Made by a program: the position numbers and the translations under genes. Below, piece by piece: positions 28,007 through 37,728 of a stretch of DNA of 47,621 nt (the stretch's first letter is position 1; each line of letters starts with the position of its first letter). The notes below the pieces were generated by a model. That model was not told where the DNA came from. It searched no databases and worked only from the letters and a program-made list of their open reading frames with translations. The DNA is from Microvirga roseola (GTDB lineage Bacteria; Pseudomonadota; Alphaproteobacteria; Rhizobiales; Beijerinckiaceae), in NCBI RefSeq assembly GCF_020866965.1, contig NZ_JAJATX010000002.1:239531-287151 (forward strand). Direction: 5' to 3'.

Positions 28007-28033
28007 CGGAGTGGCTGGCCGCCAGCCGCTCCG
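28007..28033 (+). terminator. Strong hairpin after rplT
   Basis: CGGAGTGGCTGG (28007-28018) pairs with CCAGCCGCTCCG (28022-28033) over 12 pairs with one wobble and a 3-base loop, 18 bases after the rplT stop. A pyrimidine-rich tract follows, but no true T run, so it may be a weak terminator or attenuator before pheS. Confidence 0.5.
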
Positions 28034-28110
28034 CCTTACTCCCCCTTCTCCGAGACCATTCGCGCTGACGGCTCGACAAGCTGTCGGTCGCCACCACGCG
28101 GCTCGGAAGA

Positions 28111-28139
28111 CTTGACGGTTCCCGCGCCGCGCTTCACTC
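28111..28139 (+). promoter_or_regulatory. Possible pheS promoter
   Basis: CTTGAC at 28111-28116 is a perfect -35 hexamer, 50 bases before the pheS start. The -10 region 17 bases later (TCACTC, 28134-28139) is poor. Its position between the rplT hairpin and pheS makes a promoter plausible, and no Phe-rich leader peptide is visible. Confidence 0.3.
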
Positions 28140-28166
28140 AAAGCGCTTGCATCTGGCAAGGGACCG

Positions 28167-29249
28167 ATGACCGATCTCAACCAACTCGAACGTGACCTGC
28201 TCGCCCAGGTCGAGGCCGCCAGCGACGAGGCGGCTCTGGAAACCGTGCGCGTGTCCGCGCTCGGCAAGAAGGGCTCCGTCTCAGAGCTCCTGAAGACCCT
28301 CGGCTCCATGACGCCCGAGGAGCGCAAGGAGCGTGGACCGCTCATCAACGGACTGCGCGACACGGTGCAGGGGGCGATCGCCGCCAAGAAGGAGACGCTC
28401 GCCGAGGCCGCTCTCGATGCCCGTCTCGCGGCCGAGCGCATCGACGTGACGCTGCCCGTGCCGGAGTCGCCAGAAACCCGCGGCCGCATCCACCCGATCA
28501 GCCAAGTGATCGAGGAGCTGACGGCGATCTTCGCCGATATGGGCTTCTCCGTGGCCGAGGGGCCGGATATCGAGACCGACTATCTCAACTTCACGGCGCT
28601 CAACTTCCCCGAGGGCCATCCGGCCCGCGAGATGCACGACACCTTCTTCCTCGCCCCCGACGAGAAGGGCGAGCGCAAGGTGCTGCGGACGCACACCTCG
28701 CCGGTCCAGATCCGCACGATGACCTCGCAGAAGCCGCCGATCCGGGTGATCATTCCGGGCCGGACCTACCGGCACGATTCCGACCAGACCCACACGCCGA
28801 TGTTCCACCAGGTGGAAGGCCTCGTCATCGACCGGCAGGCCAATATCGCGCACATGAAGTGGATCCTGGAGGAGTTCTGCAAGGCCTTCTTCGAGGTCGA
28901 CCAGGTGAGGATGCGGTTCCGTCCGTCCTTCTTCCCCTTCACGGAGCCTTCGGCCGAAGTCGACATTCAGTGCTCGCGCAAGGGCGGCGAGATCCGGTTC
29001 GGCGAGGGCACGGACTGGCTCGAAATCCTGGGCTGCGGCATGGTCCACCCGAACGTGCTGCGCAATTGCGGACTCGACCCCGACGAGTACCAGGGCTTCG
29101 CCTGGGGCATGGGGATCGACCGCATCGCCATGCTGAAATACGGCATGCCGGACCTGCGCCCCTTCTTCGAGGCCGATGTGCGCTGGCTGAACCATTACAG
29201 TTTCCGCCCGCTCGACATCCCGAGCCTCGTTAGCGGCCTGACTTCCTAA
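28167..29249 (+). CDS. pheS: Phenylalanine--tRNA ligase alpha subunit
   Basis: This catalytic subunit of the tetrameric class II synthetase is 360 residues. An N-terminal coiled coil (about 1-85) binds tRNA. The catalytic domain shows DTDYLNF-like ([20 protein letters not shown]), motif 2 ([18 protein letters not shown]) and motif 3 ([20 protein letters not shown]) blocks. The substrate loop HTHTSPVQ appears as [13 protein letters not shown]. It is followed after 13 bases by pheT, so both subunits are made together. Confidence 0.97.
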   Translation: MTDLNQLERDLLAQVEAASDEAALETVRVSALGKKGSVSELLKTLGSMTPEERKERGPLINGLRDTVQGAIAAKKETLAEAALDARLAAERIDVTLPVPESPETRGRIHPISQVIEELTAIFADMGFSVAEGPDIETDYLNFTALNFPEGHPAREMHDTFFLAPDEKGERKVLRTHTSPVQIRTMTSQKPPIRVIIPGRTYRHDSDQTHTPMFHQVEGLVIDRQANIAHMKWILEEFCKAFFEVDQVRMRFRPSFFPFTEPSAEVDIQCSRKGGEIRFGEGTDWLEILGCGMVHPNVLRNCGLDPDEYQGFAWGMGIDRIAMLKYGMPDLRPFFEADVRWLNHYSFRPLDIPSLVSGLTS

Positions 29250-29262
29250 GAGGAGAGCAACG

Positions 29263-31686
29263 ATGAAATTCACCCTCTCCTGGCTGAAGGATCATCTCGA
29301 CACCTCGGCCTCTCTCGACGAGATCGTCGAGACGCTGACCCGCATTGGCCTTGAGGTCGAGGGCGTGGAGGACAAGGCGAAGATGCTGGCGCCTTACAAG
29401 GTCGCCTATGTGGTCTCCGCCGAGCAGCACCCCAATGCGGATCGCCTGCGCGTGTGCATGGTCGATACGGGCGAAGGTGCGCCGATCCAGGTCGTCTGCG
29501 GTGCGCCGAATGCCCGTACCGGCATGAAGAGCGTTTTCGCGCCGCCCGGCACCTACATTCCAGGCAAGGACATCACGCTGGGCGTCGGCACGATCCGTGG
29601 CGTCGAGAGCAAGGGCATGCTTTGTTCGGCAGCAGAACTTGAGATCTCGGACGATCACGACGGCATCATCGATCTGCCGGAAGATGCACCGGTGGGGCAG
29701 CCTTACTCGGCTTATGCCGGCCTCGACGATCCGGTGATCGAGATCAACCTCACGCCCAACCGCCCCGACTGCACCTCAATCCACGGCATCGCGCGCGATC
29801 TCGCGGCGGCAGGCCTCGGCACCCTCAAGGGTGAGGCCATTCCGTCCGTTGCGGGCAAGGGCGCATGCCCGGTTTCCGTGACCCTCGATCTCGCCGGCGA
29901 AGACGAGAAGCTCTGCCCCACCTTCGCGCTGCGCCTCGTGCGCGGCGTGAAGAACGGTCACTCTCCGGAATGGATGCAGCGCCGCCTGCTCGCCATCGGC
30001 CTTCGCCCGATCAATGCGCTGGTGGACATCACCAACTACATGACCTTCGACCGGGGCCGTCCGCTCCACGTCTTCGATGCGAAGAAGGTCAATGGCGACC
30101 TGACCGTCCGCCGGGCGAAGGACGGGGAGGAGGTGCTGGCGCTCGACGGGCGCACCTACAGGCTCGATCGCGGCACCGTGGTGATTGCCGACGAGAACGG
30201 CATCGAATCCATCGGCGGCATCATGGGCGGCGAGCATTCCGGCTGTGACGAGAATACCACCGATGTGCTGATCGAGTCCGCGCTCTGGGATCCGCTCAAC
30301 ATCGCCCAAAGCGGCCGCAAGCTCGGCATCATCACCGACGCGCGCTACCGCTTTGAACGCGGCGTCGATCCGGCTTTCACCATTCCAGGTCTCGACATGG
30401 CCACGCGTCTTGTGATCGACCTCTGCGGCGGTGAGGCGAGCGAGGCCGTGATCGCGGGAAGTATCCCGGAGGACCGGCGCGTCATCGAGTTCCCCTGGGC
30501 AGAGGTTCCGCGCCTCTCCGGACTTGATGTGCAGCCTAACGAATCCCGGCGGATCCTGGAGAAGCTCGGATTCGCCATCGAGGGGTCGGGCGAGCGCGTC
30601 AGCGTCACTGCCCCGTCCTGGCGTCCCGATATCGAGGGCAAGGCGGATCTGGTCGAGGAGGTCATCCGCATCGCCGGTCTCGACCGGATCGAGCCAACGC
30701 CTCTGCCGCGCCTCGAAGCTGCGGTGGCGAAGCCCATCCTGACCCTGATCCAGAAGCGCACACGCCTTGCTCGCCGCTCGCTGGCGGTCCGCGGTCTTGT
30801 TGAGGCCGTCACCTGGTCCTTCATTGCGAAGAACGAGGCGGAGCTCTTCGGTGGCGGGGATGCGCGGCTTGCCCTCGCCAATCCCATCGCATCAGACCTC
30901 TCCGACATGAGGCCGAGCCTTCTGCCCGGCCTCATGAAGGCGGCCCAGCGCAACGTGGATCGCGGCTTCGGTGATGTAGCCCTCTTCGAGGTAGGCCAGA
31001 CTTTCGCCTCGGGTGAGCCCGAGGGCCAGTCGATCAAGGCGGTCGCCGTGCGACGTGGCACGGCTCGCGCCGAGGGCGTGGGCCGTCACTGGGATGGCGG
31101 GGCTCAGGCTGTCGACGCTTTCGACGCCAAGGCTGATGTGCTGGCGCTGCTGACGGCTCTCGGCATTCCGGTCGGAGGCCTCCAGATCGTGGCCGGCGGG
31201 CCGGCCTGGTTCCACCCCGGCCGCTCGGGCACACTGCAGTTCGGGCCCAAGAACGTGGTCGGTGCCTTCGGCGAGGTTCACCCAAAGGTGCTGAAGGCGC
31301 TCGACATGAAGGGGCCGCTCGTCGCCTTCGAACTCGATCTCAGCGCGCTTCCCCCGCCCAAGGCGAAGCCGACCAAGATGAAGCCGAAGCTCAGCTTGCC
31401 CGAATTCCAGCCGCTCACCCGCGACTTCGCCTTCGTGGTCGGCCGCGACGTGGCGGCAGGCGACATCGTGAAGGCCGCACAAGGGGCGGAGCGTCAACTG
31501 ATCGTAAGTGTCGACGTGTTCGACGTGTACGAGGGCACAGGCATCGACCCCGACAAGAAGTCGGTCGCGATCGCCGTCACCCTCCAGCCCACGGAGAAGA
31601 CGCTGACCGACATCGAGATCGAGGCCATCTCGGCCAAGATCGTCGGTGACGTGGCGAAGAAGACCGGCGCAGTCCTGCGCGGATAG
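29263..31686 (+). CDS. pheT: Phenylalanine--tRNA ligase beta subunit
   Basis: This 807-residue subunit has the usual domain order. An EMAP/OB-fold tRNA-binding domain lies near residues 40-150, followed by the B3/B4 editing domain that clears Tyr-tRNA(Phe), the B5 domain, a catalytic-like domain (for example [11 protein letters not shown]), and a C-terminal ferredoxin-fold anticodon-binding domain (about 714-807). AGGAG precedes the ATG closely. It ends beside a 12-bp hairpin shared with the converging ThiF/MoeB-like gene. Confidence 0.97.
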   Translation: MKFTLSWLKDHLDTSASLDEIVETLTRIGLEVEGVEDKAKMLAPYKVAYVVSAEQHPNADRLRVCMVDTGEGAPIQVVCGAPNARTGMKSVFAPPGTYIPGKDITLGVGTIRGVESKGMLCSAAELEISDDHDGIIDLPEDAPVGQPYSAYAGLDDPVIEINLTPNRPDCTSIHGIARDLAAAGLGTLKGEAIPSVAGKGACPVSVTLDLAGEDEKLCPTFALRLVRGVKNGHSPEWMQRRLLAIGLRPINALVDITNYMTFDRGRPLHVFDAKKVNGDLTVRRAKDGEEVLALDGRTYRLDRGTVVIADENGIESIGGIMGGEHSGCDENTTDVLIESALWDPLNIAQSGRKLGIITDARYRFERGVDPAFTIPGLDMATRLVIDLCGGEASEAVIAGSIPEDRRVIEFPWAEVPRLSGLDVQPNESRRILEKLGFAIEGSGERVSVTAPSWRPDIEGKADLVEEVIRIAGLDRIEPTPLPRLEAAVAKPILTLIQKRTRLARRSLAVRGLVEAVTWSFIAKNEAELFGGGDARLALANPIASDLSDMRPSLLPGLMKAAQRNVDRGFGDVALFEVGQTFASGEPEGQSIKAVAVRRGTARAEGVGRHWDGGAQAVDAFDAKADVLALLTALGIPVGGLQIVAGGPAWFHPGRSGTLQFGPKNVVGAFGEVHPKVLKALDMKGPLVAFELDLSALPPPKAKPTKMKPKLSLPEFQPLTRDFAFVVGRDVAAGDIVKAAQGAERQLIVSVDVFDVYEGTGIDPDKKSVAIAVTLQPTEKTLTDIEIEAISAKIVGDVAKKTGAVLRG

Positions 31687-31696
31687 CAAACGACTT

Positions 31697-31724
31697 CCCG
31701 GACGTGGCTCAGGCCACGTCCGGG
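31697..31724. terminator. Hairpin between convergent pheT and ThiF/MoeB-like gene
   Basis: CCCGGACGTGGC (31697-31708) pairs perfectly with GCCACGTCCGGG (31713-31724), leaving the 4-base loop TCAG. It starts 11 bases after the pheT stop. The minus-strand stop codon (31709-31711) is in the loop. T runs are lacking, so it may also protect mRNA ends. Confidence 0.6.
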
Positions 31725-32497
31725 CGGCGCGTCCCATTCAGCGGGTTGGTCTCGTCCCACCCGTACCGGACCGTATCGAAGCGCATGGAACGCGCATCGA
31801 CCATCAGCAGACGACCGACGAGACTTTCGCCGAAGCCGACGATCTCCCGGAGCACTTCCATCGCCATCAGGCTGCCCATGACGCCCGCCAGCGCGCCGAG
31901 AACGCCCGCCTCCGCACAGGTCGGAATCGCGCCGGGTGGAGGCGGGGAGGGGAAAAGGCAGCGGTAGGTGGGGTTCGGCCGTCCGTCCGGCCCGGTTTCA
32001 TGGGCTCGGATCGTGGTCAGCGAACCGTCGAACTGACCGAGCGCCCCGGTCACCAGGGGCCTCTTCTCGTAGAAGCAGGCATCGGAAATCGCATAGCGGG
32101 TCTCGAAGTTATCCGACCCGTCGACGACGATGTCATAGCGGCCCGTCAGGTCCCGCGCATTCTCCGCCGTGATCCGGATTTCATGGGCCTCCACCATCAC
32201 ATGGGGATTGAGGCGCCGGATGGCTTCTGCCGCGCTATCGACCTTGGGCCGGCCGAGGTCCGGAGTGCCGTGGATCACCTGGCGCTGGAGGTTGGAGAGG
32301 AATACCGTGTCGTTATCCACAAGGCCGATGGTGCCGATGCCTGCCGCAGCGAGATACTGGATCACTGGCGCGCCCAGGCCTCCAGCCCCGATCACAAGGA
32401 CCCGCGCGGCCTGGAGCTTCGCCTGTCCGGGACCGCCCACGTCCCGGAGGACGAGATGGCGGGCATAGCGATCGATTTCATCCGGTGTCAGGGGCAT
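31709..32497 (-). CDS. ThiF/MoeB/HesA-family adenylyltransferase
   Basis: This 262-residue E1-like enzyme adenylates the C-terminus of a small sulfur-carrier protein such as MoaD or ThiS. The nucleotide-binding loop is GAGGLG (37-42). Conserved residues include the DGSDNFETRY block (126-135) and the TCAEAG block with Cys194. The zinc-binding CxxC pairs of E. coli MoeB are largely missing: the first pair reads TYRC with only Cys180, and no C-terminal CxxC exists. The choice between MoeB and ThiF is therefore open. The start at 32497 matches the family N-terminus (LTPDEIDRYARHLVL). The upstream extension to 32623 is not protein-like. Confidence 0.88.
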   Translation of the reverse strand: MPLTPDEIDRYARHLVLRDVGGPGQAKLQAARVLVIGAGGLGAPVIQYLAAAGIGTIGLVDNDTVFLSNLQRQVIHGTPDLGRPKVDSAAEAIRRLNPHVMVEAHEIRITAENARDLTGRYDIVVDGSDNFETRYAISDACFYEKRPLVTGALGQFDGSLTTIRAHETGPDGRPNPTYRCLFPSPPPPGAIPTCAEAGVLGALAGVMGSLMAMEVLREIVGFGESLVGRLLMVDARSMRFDTVRYGWDETNPLNGTRRPDVA

Positions 32498-32644
32498 GGG
32501 TGCGACCTTAATGTAAGGGCCGATCCTATCAACCTTTCTTGAAGAAATACCGCCCCCGGCTTGACAGGGTGCTTGGCGTCGTGGCCCATCCCATGCCATC
32601 GTCAATTGGCAACCGGGTAACAACCGGCGTCAAAACAGGGAACC

Positions 32645-33655
32645 ATGCCGATGACAGTCACCAAGTTCGGCCTCGCGCTCGCGGGCCTCGCCTTCTCCGC
32701 CTCCGCGGCCTTTGCCCAGCAGGGGTCCATCAAGCCCGCCATCGTTTACGACCTCGGCGGCAAGTTTGATAAGTCCTTTAACGAGGGCGTCCACACCGGC
32801 GCAGAGCAGTACAAGAAAGATACCGGCACCGAATACCGCGATTTCGAGCCGCAGAACGATGCTCAGCGCGAGCAGGCGCTCCGCCGCTTCGCCCGCGACG
32901 GCTATTCGCCGATCTTGGCTGTGGGCTTCAGCCAGGAATCCGCTCTGAAGAAGGTCGCCGACGAGTTCCCGAACACCAAGTTCGCGATCATCGACGCCGT
33001 GGTCGAGAAGCCGAACGTGCAGTCCATTGTGTTCAAGGAGCATGAGGGATCGTTCCTTGTCGGCATGCTGGCTGCCATGGCCTCCAAGAGCGACAAGGTA
33101 GGCTTCGTCGGCGGTATGGACATCCCGCTCATCCGCAAGTTCGCCTGCGGCTACGTCCAGGGCGTGAAGCATGCCGAGCCGAACACCGAAGTATTTCAGA
33201 ACATGACCGGCACCACGGGCGCTGCCTGGAACGACCCGGTGAAGGGCGGCGAGCTCGCCAAGAGCCAGATCGACCGCGGCGCCGACGTGATCTACCACGC
33301 AGCCGGCGGCACCGGTGTCGGCGTCCTGCGCGCAGCCGCCGATGCGGGCAAGCTCGGCATCGGCGTCGACTCGAACCAGAATGCCCTACATCCCGGCAAG
33401 GTGCTGACCTCCATGGTCAAGCGCGTGGACGTCGCGACCCAGAACGTGTTCGACCAGGCCAAGAAGGGCACCTTCAAGCCCGGCCTGACGGTTCTCGGCC
33501 TCAAGGAAGATGGAGTGGCCTGGGCCCTCGACGAGCACAACAAGGCGCTCATCACGCCCGAGATGAAGGCTGCCGTCGACAAGGCTGCGGAAGGCATCAA
33601 GTCCGGCACCATCAAGGTGCACGACTACATGACCGACTCCAAGTGCCCGGTCTAA
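32645..33655 (+). CDS. BMP-family ABC transporter binding protein (nucleoside type)
   Basis: This 336-residue periplasmic receptor belongs to the basic membrane protein/PnrA family, which binds purine and pyrimidine nucleosides. It has a signal peptide of about 24 residues ending AFA and no lipobox cysteine, unlike the lipoprotein members. Family blocks include GGKFDKSFNEG, FIIDAV-like AIIDAVVEKPNVQS, and GFVGGMDIPLIRKFACGY. AGGGAA at 32637-32642 supports the ATG at 32645, or a second ATG at 32651. A perfect -35 CTTGAC at 32560-32565 lies upstream without a convincing -10. A strong terminator follows, and the rest of the transporter lies behind it. Confidence 0.93.
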   Translation: MPMTVTKFGLALAGLAFSASAAFAQQGSIKPAIVYDLGGKFDKSFNEGVHTGAEQYKKDTGTEYRDFEPQNDAQREQALRRFARDGYSPILAVGFSQESALKKVADEFPNTKFAIIDAVVEKPNVQSIVFKEHEGSFLVGMLAAMASKSDKVGFVGGMDIPLIRKFACGYVQGVKHAEPNTEVFQNMTGTTGAAWNDPVKGGELAKSQIDRGADVIYHAAGGTGVGVLRAAADAGKLGIGVDSNQNALHPGKVLTSMVKRVDVATQNVFDQAKKGTFKPGLTVLGLKEDGVAWALDEHNKALITPEMKAAVDKAAEGIKSGTIKVHDYMTDSKCPV

Positions 33656-33670
33656 GATAAATAATCACAC

Positions 33671-33707
33671 CGGATGCCAGCCGCGAGGCTGGCATCCGCC
33701 CTTTTTT
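33671..33707 (+). terminator. Terminator between nucleoside-binding protein and its ATPase
   Basis: CGGATGCCAGCC (33671-33682) pairs perfectly with GGCTGGCATCCG (33687-33698) around GCGA, and six T follow at 33702-33707. It is the clearest terminator in the window, placed directly after the receptor gene and before the ATPase. Confidence 0.9.
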
Positions 33708-33760
33708 GTTTCCTTTGAGCCTTGGCTCTGCGCTTCGCCTTACTGGATTTATTGAGGCCG

Positions 33761-35284
33761 ATGTCTCCCGCCATTGAACTCATTGCCATCAACAAGCGCT
33801 TCGGCGACGTTCATGCCAACAAGGACGTGAACCTCACCGTCGAGCGCGGCACGATCCACGGCATCGTCGGCGAGAACGGCGCGGGCAAGTCGACGCTGAT
33901 GTCGATCCTCTACGGGTTCTATGAGGCGGATGCCGGCGAAGTCCGGGTCAACGGCAAGCCTATTGCCATCCGCTCGCCAATCGACGCCATCTGTGCCGGC
34001 ATCGGCATGGTCCACCAGCACTTCATGCTGGTCGAGCCGCTCACCGTGGTTGAGAACGTCATGCTCGGCGCCGAGGGGGGGCGCTTCCTGCGCGCCGGCG
34101 AGGCCAAGGTGCGTACAGAACTCGCGCGGCTGGCGAAGGAATACGGCCTTGAGATCGACGTGGACGCCATCGTCGGCGAGCTGTCGGTCGGCCTCCAGCA
34201 GCGTGTGGAAATTCTGAAAGCCCTCTACCGTGGCGCTGACATCCTCATTCTCGACGAGCCTACCGCCGTACTGACGCCGCCGGAGGCGGATGCACTGTTC
34301 AACCTGCTGCGCTCGCTGAAGGAGCAGGGGAAGACCGTCATCCTTATTACGCACAAGCTGCGCGAAATCATGGCGATCACGGATTGCGTCTCGGTCATGC
34401 GCCGCGGCGAAATGGTGGCGACTGTCGAGACGGCCAATACATCGCCCCCTGAGCTTGCGGAGCTCATGGTGGGACGGCGCGTGCTCCTGCAGGTCGAAAA
34501 AGCCGAGAAGTCGCCGGGCCGCCCCCTCCTCGAAATCGAGAAGCTGTCGGTTGTCGATACCCGCGGCGTCCTGCGCGTGGCCAATGCTTCGCTCACCGTC
34601 CATGCTGGCGAGATCGTCGGCATTGCGGGTGTTGCGGGCAATGGACAGAGCGAGCTGCTTGAAGCCATTGCGGGCATGCGCCGGCCCATCCTCGGCTCCG
34701 TCCGCCTTGGGGGACGCGAGATCAGGCCTAGCGAGCACAATCCTCACCAGATGCGTGAGATTGGCCTTTTGCATGTGCCGGAGGACCGGTTGCGCATGGG
34801 GCTTGTACCTTCCTTCGCGGCTTTCGAGAGCGCCATCCTCGGCTTCAGCCACGAGGGTCGTCTGGGGCACGGCCCGATCCTCGACCATGACCGCCTGATC
34901 GCCGATCTCTCGGCAAAGATGGAGCAGTACGACGTGCGTCCGCCTGCGCCGCGGCTGAAGACATCGAAGTTCTCCGGCGGCAACCAGCAGAAGATCGTGC
35001 TAGCGCGCGAGATCGAGCGCAATCCGAAGGTGCTCCTCGTGGGACAGCCGACTCGTGGCGTCGATATCGGCGCCATCGAGTTCATCCACCGCCGCCTCAT
35101 TGCCCTCCGCGATGCGGGCGTCGCCATTCTTCTCGTTTCGGTCGAGCTGGACGAGATCATGAATCTCTCCGACCGCATCCTCACCATGTGCGGCGGCCAG
35201 ATCACGGGCGAGCGCAAGCCGTCTGAGACGAACGAGCAGGACCTCGGCCTTCTCATGGCCGGCGTCACGGACGAGGCCGCCTGA
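33761..35284 (+). CDS. BMP-type nucleoside ABC transporter ATPase with two nucleotide-binding domains
   Basis: This 507-residue fused ATPase resembles those of CUT2 and nucleoside (BMP) importers. Domain 1 has an intact Walker A GENGAGKS (37-44), signature LSVGLQQR (141-148) and Walker B LILDEP (162-167). Domain 2 has a degenerate Walker A (GVAGNGQSE, 290-298, no Lys), signature FSGGNQQK (404-411) and LLVGQP in place of the Walker B acid pair, as is usual in this family. Only one site should hydrolyse ATP efficiently. The ATG at 33761 is preferred. An in-frame TTG at 33722 would add 13 residues. Its stop overlaps the next start by one base. Confidence 0.92.
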   Translation: MSPAIELIAINKRFGDVHANKDVNLTVERGTIHGIVGENGAGKSTLMSILYGFYEADAGEVRVNGKPIAIRSPIDAICAGIGMVHQHFMLVEPLTVVENVMLGAEGGRFLRAGEAKVRTELARLAKEYGLEIDVDAIVGELSVGLQQRVEILKALYRGADILILDEPTAVLTPPEADALFNLLRSLKEQGKTVILITHKLREIMAITDCVSVMRRGEMVATVETANTSPPELAELMVGRRVLLQVEKAEKSPGRPLLEIEKLSVVDTRGVLRVANASLTVHAGEIVGIAGVAGNGQSELLEAIAGMRRPILGSVRLGGREIRPSEHNPHQMREIGLLHVPEDRLRMGLVPSFAAFESAILGFSHEGRLGHGPILDHDRLIADLSAKMEQYDVRPPAPRLKTSKFSGGNQQKIVLAREIERNPKVLLVGQPTRGVDIGAIEFIHRRLIALRDAGVAILLVSVELDEIMNLSDRILTMCGGQITGERKPSETNEQDLGLLMAGVTDEAA

Positions 35285-35718
35285 TGCAGCCACGATTGAC
35301 CCTCGTCACTCTCGGGGTGACTGACCTCTCGAAGTCACGCGCCTTCTATGAGGCCTGGGGCTGGAAGGCCTCGTCCGCAAGCCAGCCGGGAGTTGCCTTC
35401 TTCCAGGCCAACGGATTGGCGCTCGCTCTCTTCGGGCGCGCCGATCTCGCCAAGGATGCGGGCGTCGAGGATAAGCCAACCGGCTTTGCCGCCATCACGA
35501 TGGCCTACAATGCCCGCTCGAAGGCGGAGGCCGACGAGGTCTATGCCCGGGCTATCGCCGCAGGCGCGCAGGCCGTAAAGCCGCTGCAGGACGTATTCTG
35601 GGGCGGATATTCGGGTTACTTCGCCGATCCGGACGGGCATCTCTGGGAAATCGCTTGGAACCCGTTCTTCCCCCTCGACGACGAGGGTCACCTGTTCCTG
35701 CCGGATTCTCTGACGTGA
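35284..35718 (+). CDS. VOC-superfamily (glyoxalase/bleomycin resistance fold) protein
   Basis: This 144-residue protein has the paired beta-alpha-beta-beta-beta fold of VOC proteins. The first half starts RLTLVTLGVTDLSKSRAFYEAWGW and the second half ends YFADPDGHLWEIAWNP, where Glu is the usual metal ligand. The substrate is unknown. The gene is inserted inside the nucleoside transporter operon, sharing one base with the ATPase gene and overlapping the permease start by four (GTGA). It is therefore co-translated with the transporter. A lyase, dioxygenase or binding role is possible. Confidence 0.88.
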   Translation: MQPRLTLVTLGVTDLSKSRAFYEAWGWKASSASQPGVAFFQANGLALALFGRADLAKDAGVEDKPTGFAAITMAYNARSKAEADEVYARAIAAGAQAVKPLQDVFWGGYSGYFADPDGHLWEIAWNPFFPLDDEGHLFLPDSLT

Positions 35719-36818
35719 GCGCTCCCCTCGAGATGCCCAAATGGGCCGACACGATTCTTGTCCCCGCCATTTCGGTGGTGGCGGCCTTCCTCATGGCCGG
35801 CCTCGTCGTGCTCAGCATTGGTGAAAACCCGATCACCGCCACGCGCTGGCTTCTGCAGGGCAGCCTCGGAACGGGGGAGGGGCTCGGCTTCACCCTGTTC
35901 TACATGACCGACTTCATCTTCGTCGGGCTTGCGGTTGCGGTCGCCTTCCATGCGGGCCTGTTCAATATAGGCGGCGAAGGGCAGGCGACCCTGGGAGGTC
36001 TCGGCATTGCGCTGGCGCTGAACAATCTGAGCTTTCTGCCGGGCTTCCTCCTCATTCCCATCGGCATTCTCGCCGCTGCCGCCTTCGGAGCGTTCTGGGC
36101 CGCCATCCCCGGCTACCTGCAGGCCAAGCGCGGCAGCCACATCGTGATCACCACGATCATGTTCAACTGGCTCGCCAGCGTGCTGGTCGTCTATCTGCTG
36201 GTGAACGTGCTGCGTGAGCCGCAGTCGATGAATCCAGAAACGCGAGCCTTTCCGGAGCAGGCCTACATTCCCTTCATGCACGAGGTCTTTGCTGTCTTCG
36301 GCATCGAGATCCCGCCATCCCAGCTCAACCTCACCCTAGTGCTCGCGCTGGCCGCTGCCTATTTCGTCTGGCTCCTCATCTACCGTTCGCGCCTCGGCTA
36401 TGCGATCCGCGTCGTCGGCGCGAACCCGACGGCGGCGGTCTATGCCGGCATCTCGCCTGCGCGCATCATCATCATTGCCATGGTGCTCTCGGGCGCACTG
36501 GCAGGTGGTCTCGCGGTAAACGAACTGATGGGCTATCAGCATCGCCTGCTGCTGGAATTCACCTCCGGCTACGGCTTTGTCGGTATAGCGGTCGCGCTTA
36601 TGGGCCGCGCTCATCCAGTCGGCATCGTCCTGGCCTCGCTCCTCTTCGGCATTCTCTACCAAGGTGGCGCCGAACTCGCCTTCGAGCAGCCGAACATCAC
36701 CCGCGACATGGTGGTAGTCATCGGCGGTATCATCATCCTGTTCGCCGGCGCCCTCGACGGCTTGTTCCGGCGTCTGGTGGCGCAGATGCTGGCGCGGCCG
36801 AAACTGGCGAGGGCCTGA
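35715..36818 (+). CDS. BMP-type nucleoside ABC transporter permease 1
   Basis: This inner-membrane protein of about 367 residues belongs to the branched-chain/ribose-type permease superfamily and has roughly nine or ten hydrophobic segments. Family features are FNIGGEGQ, the RGSHIVITTIMFNWLAS loop and VGANPTAAVYAGI. GTG at 35715 overlaps the VOC stop. An ATG at 35733 (MPKWAD) is the alternative. It pairs with the next permease. Confidence 0.9.
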   Translation: MSAPLEMPKWADTILVPAISVVAAFLMAGLVVLSIGENPITATRWLLQGSLGTGEGLGFTLFYMTDFIFVGLAVAVAFHAGLFNIGGEGQATLGGLGIALALNNLSFLPGFLLIPIGILAAAAFGAFWAAIPGYLQAKRGSHIVITTIMFNWLASVLVVYLLVNVLREPQSMNPETRAFPEQAYIPFMHEVFAVFGIEIPPSQLNLTLVLALAAAYFVWLLIYRSRLGYAIRVVGANPTAAVYAGISPARIIIIAMVLSGALAGGLAVNELMGYQHRLLLEFTSGYGFVGIAVALMGRAHPVGIVLASLLFGILYQGGAELAFEQPNITRDMVVVIGGIIILFAGALDGLFRRLVAQMLARPKLARA

Positions 36819-36821
36819 CCC

Positions 36822-37727
36822 ATGGATCTCGGCATCATCGCGACACTTTTCGATTCGGCTCTGCGGCTTTCGATTCCGCTGCTGGCCGCCTGCCTCGCCG
36901 GGCTCTGGTCCGAGCGCTCGGGCGTGGTCGATATCGGCCTTGAGGGCAAGATGCTGGTGGCGGCTTTTGCCGCGGCCGTCGGCGCTTATGCCTTCGACTC
37001 GGCCTGGATCGGCCTCTTGGCCGGCGTCGGTGCCTCCGTGATCTTTGGTCTCGTTCACGGCTTCGCCTCCATCAGCCAGCGCGGCAACCAGATCGTGTCC
37101 GGGGTCGCCATCAACATGCTGGCGGCAGGTCTTACGGCCATCGTCGGCAATGCCTGGTACGGACAGGGCGGGCGCACGCCGCCGCTCGAGGGCGTCCAGC
37201 GCTTCTCGGGCGTGCTGCTCGGTCATTCCGCGCTGGTCTATATCGTGTTGCTGGCTGTTCCGCTCACATGGTTCGTCCTTGGGCGGACACGCTTCGGCCT
37301 TCGGTTGCGTGCAGTCGGCGAGAACCCGGCCGCCGTCGACACCGCGGGCATCTCCGTCACAGGACTGCGCTACACGGCCGTCATCATCGGCGGGGTTCTG
37401 TGCGGATTGGGTGGCGCTTATCTGTCGGTTGGCCAGGCTGCAGGATTCCTTCCGAACATGACCGCCGGCCGAGGCTTCATCGCGCTCGCCGCCCTCATCT
37501 TCGCCAAGTGGCGCGCCTGGCCGGCCTTGGGCGCATGCTTCCTCTTCGGCCTTCTTGACGCCAGCGCCAACCAGCTTCAGGGCGTTGTCCTTCCTGGTAT
37601 CGGCGAGGTGCCGGTTCAGGCCATTCAGGCGCTGCCCTATCTCATGACAGTGATCCTGCTCGCGGGCGTCATCGGGACGGCGATCCCGCCCCGCGCGGCT
37701 GGAATTCCCTATGTGAAGGAACGCTGA
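36822..37727 (+). CDS. BMP-type nucleoside ABC transporter permease 2
   Basis: This 301-residue membrane subunit has about eight hydrophobic segments and the family motifs ERSGVVDIGLEGKMLV and VSGVAINMLAAGL, with RAVGENPAAVDTAGI in the coupling loop. It starts 3 bases after the first permease and is followed 1 base later by the cytidine deaminase gene, placing transport and catabolism in a single transcript. Confidence 0.92.
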   Translation: MDLGIIATLFDSALRLSIPLLAACLAGLWSERSGVVDIGLEGKMLVAAFAAAVGAYAFDSAWIGLLAGVGASVIFGLVHGFASISQRGNQIVSGVAINMLAAGLTAIVGNAWYGQGGRTPPLEGVQRFSGVLLGHSALVYIVLLAVPLTWFVLGRTRFGLRLRAVGENPAAVDTAGISVTGLRYTAVIIGGVLCGLGGAYLSVGQAAGFLPNMTAGRGFIALAALIFAKWRAWPALGACFLFGLLDASANQLQGVVLPGIGEVPVQAIQALPYLMTVILLAGVIGTAIPPRAAGIPYVKER

Positions 37728-37728
37728 G

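Noticed and set aside
27989..28166. Phe-rich leader peptide attenuator before pheS
   Set aside because: The 178-base spacer contains no short frame with runs of Phe codons and no terminator with a T run next to pheS.
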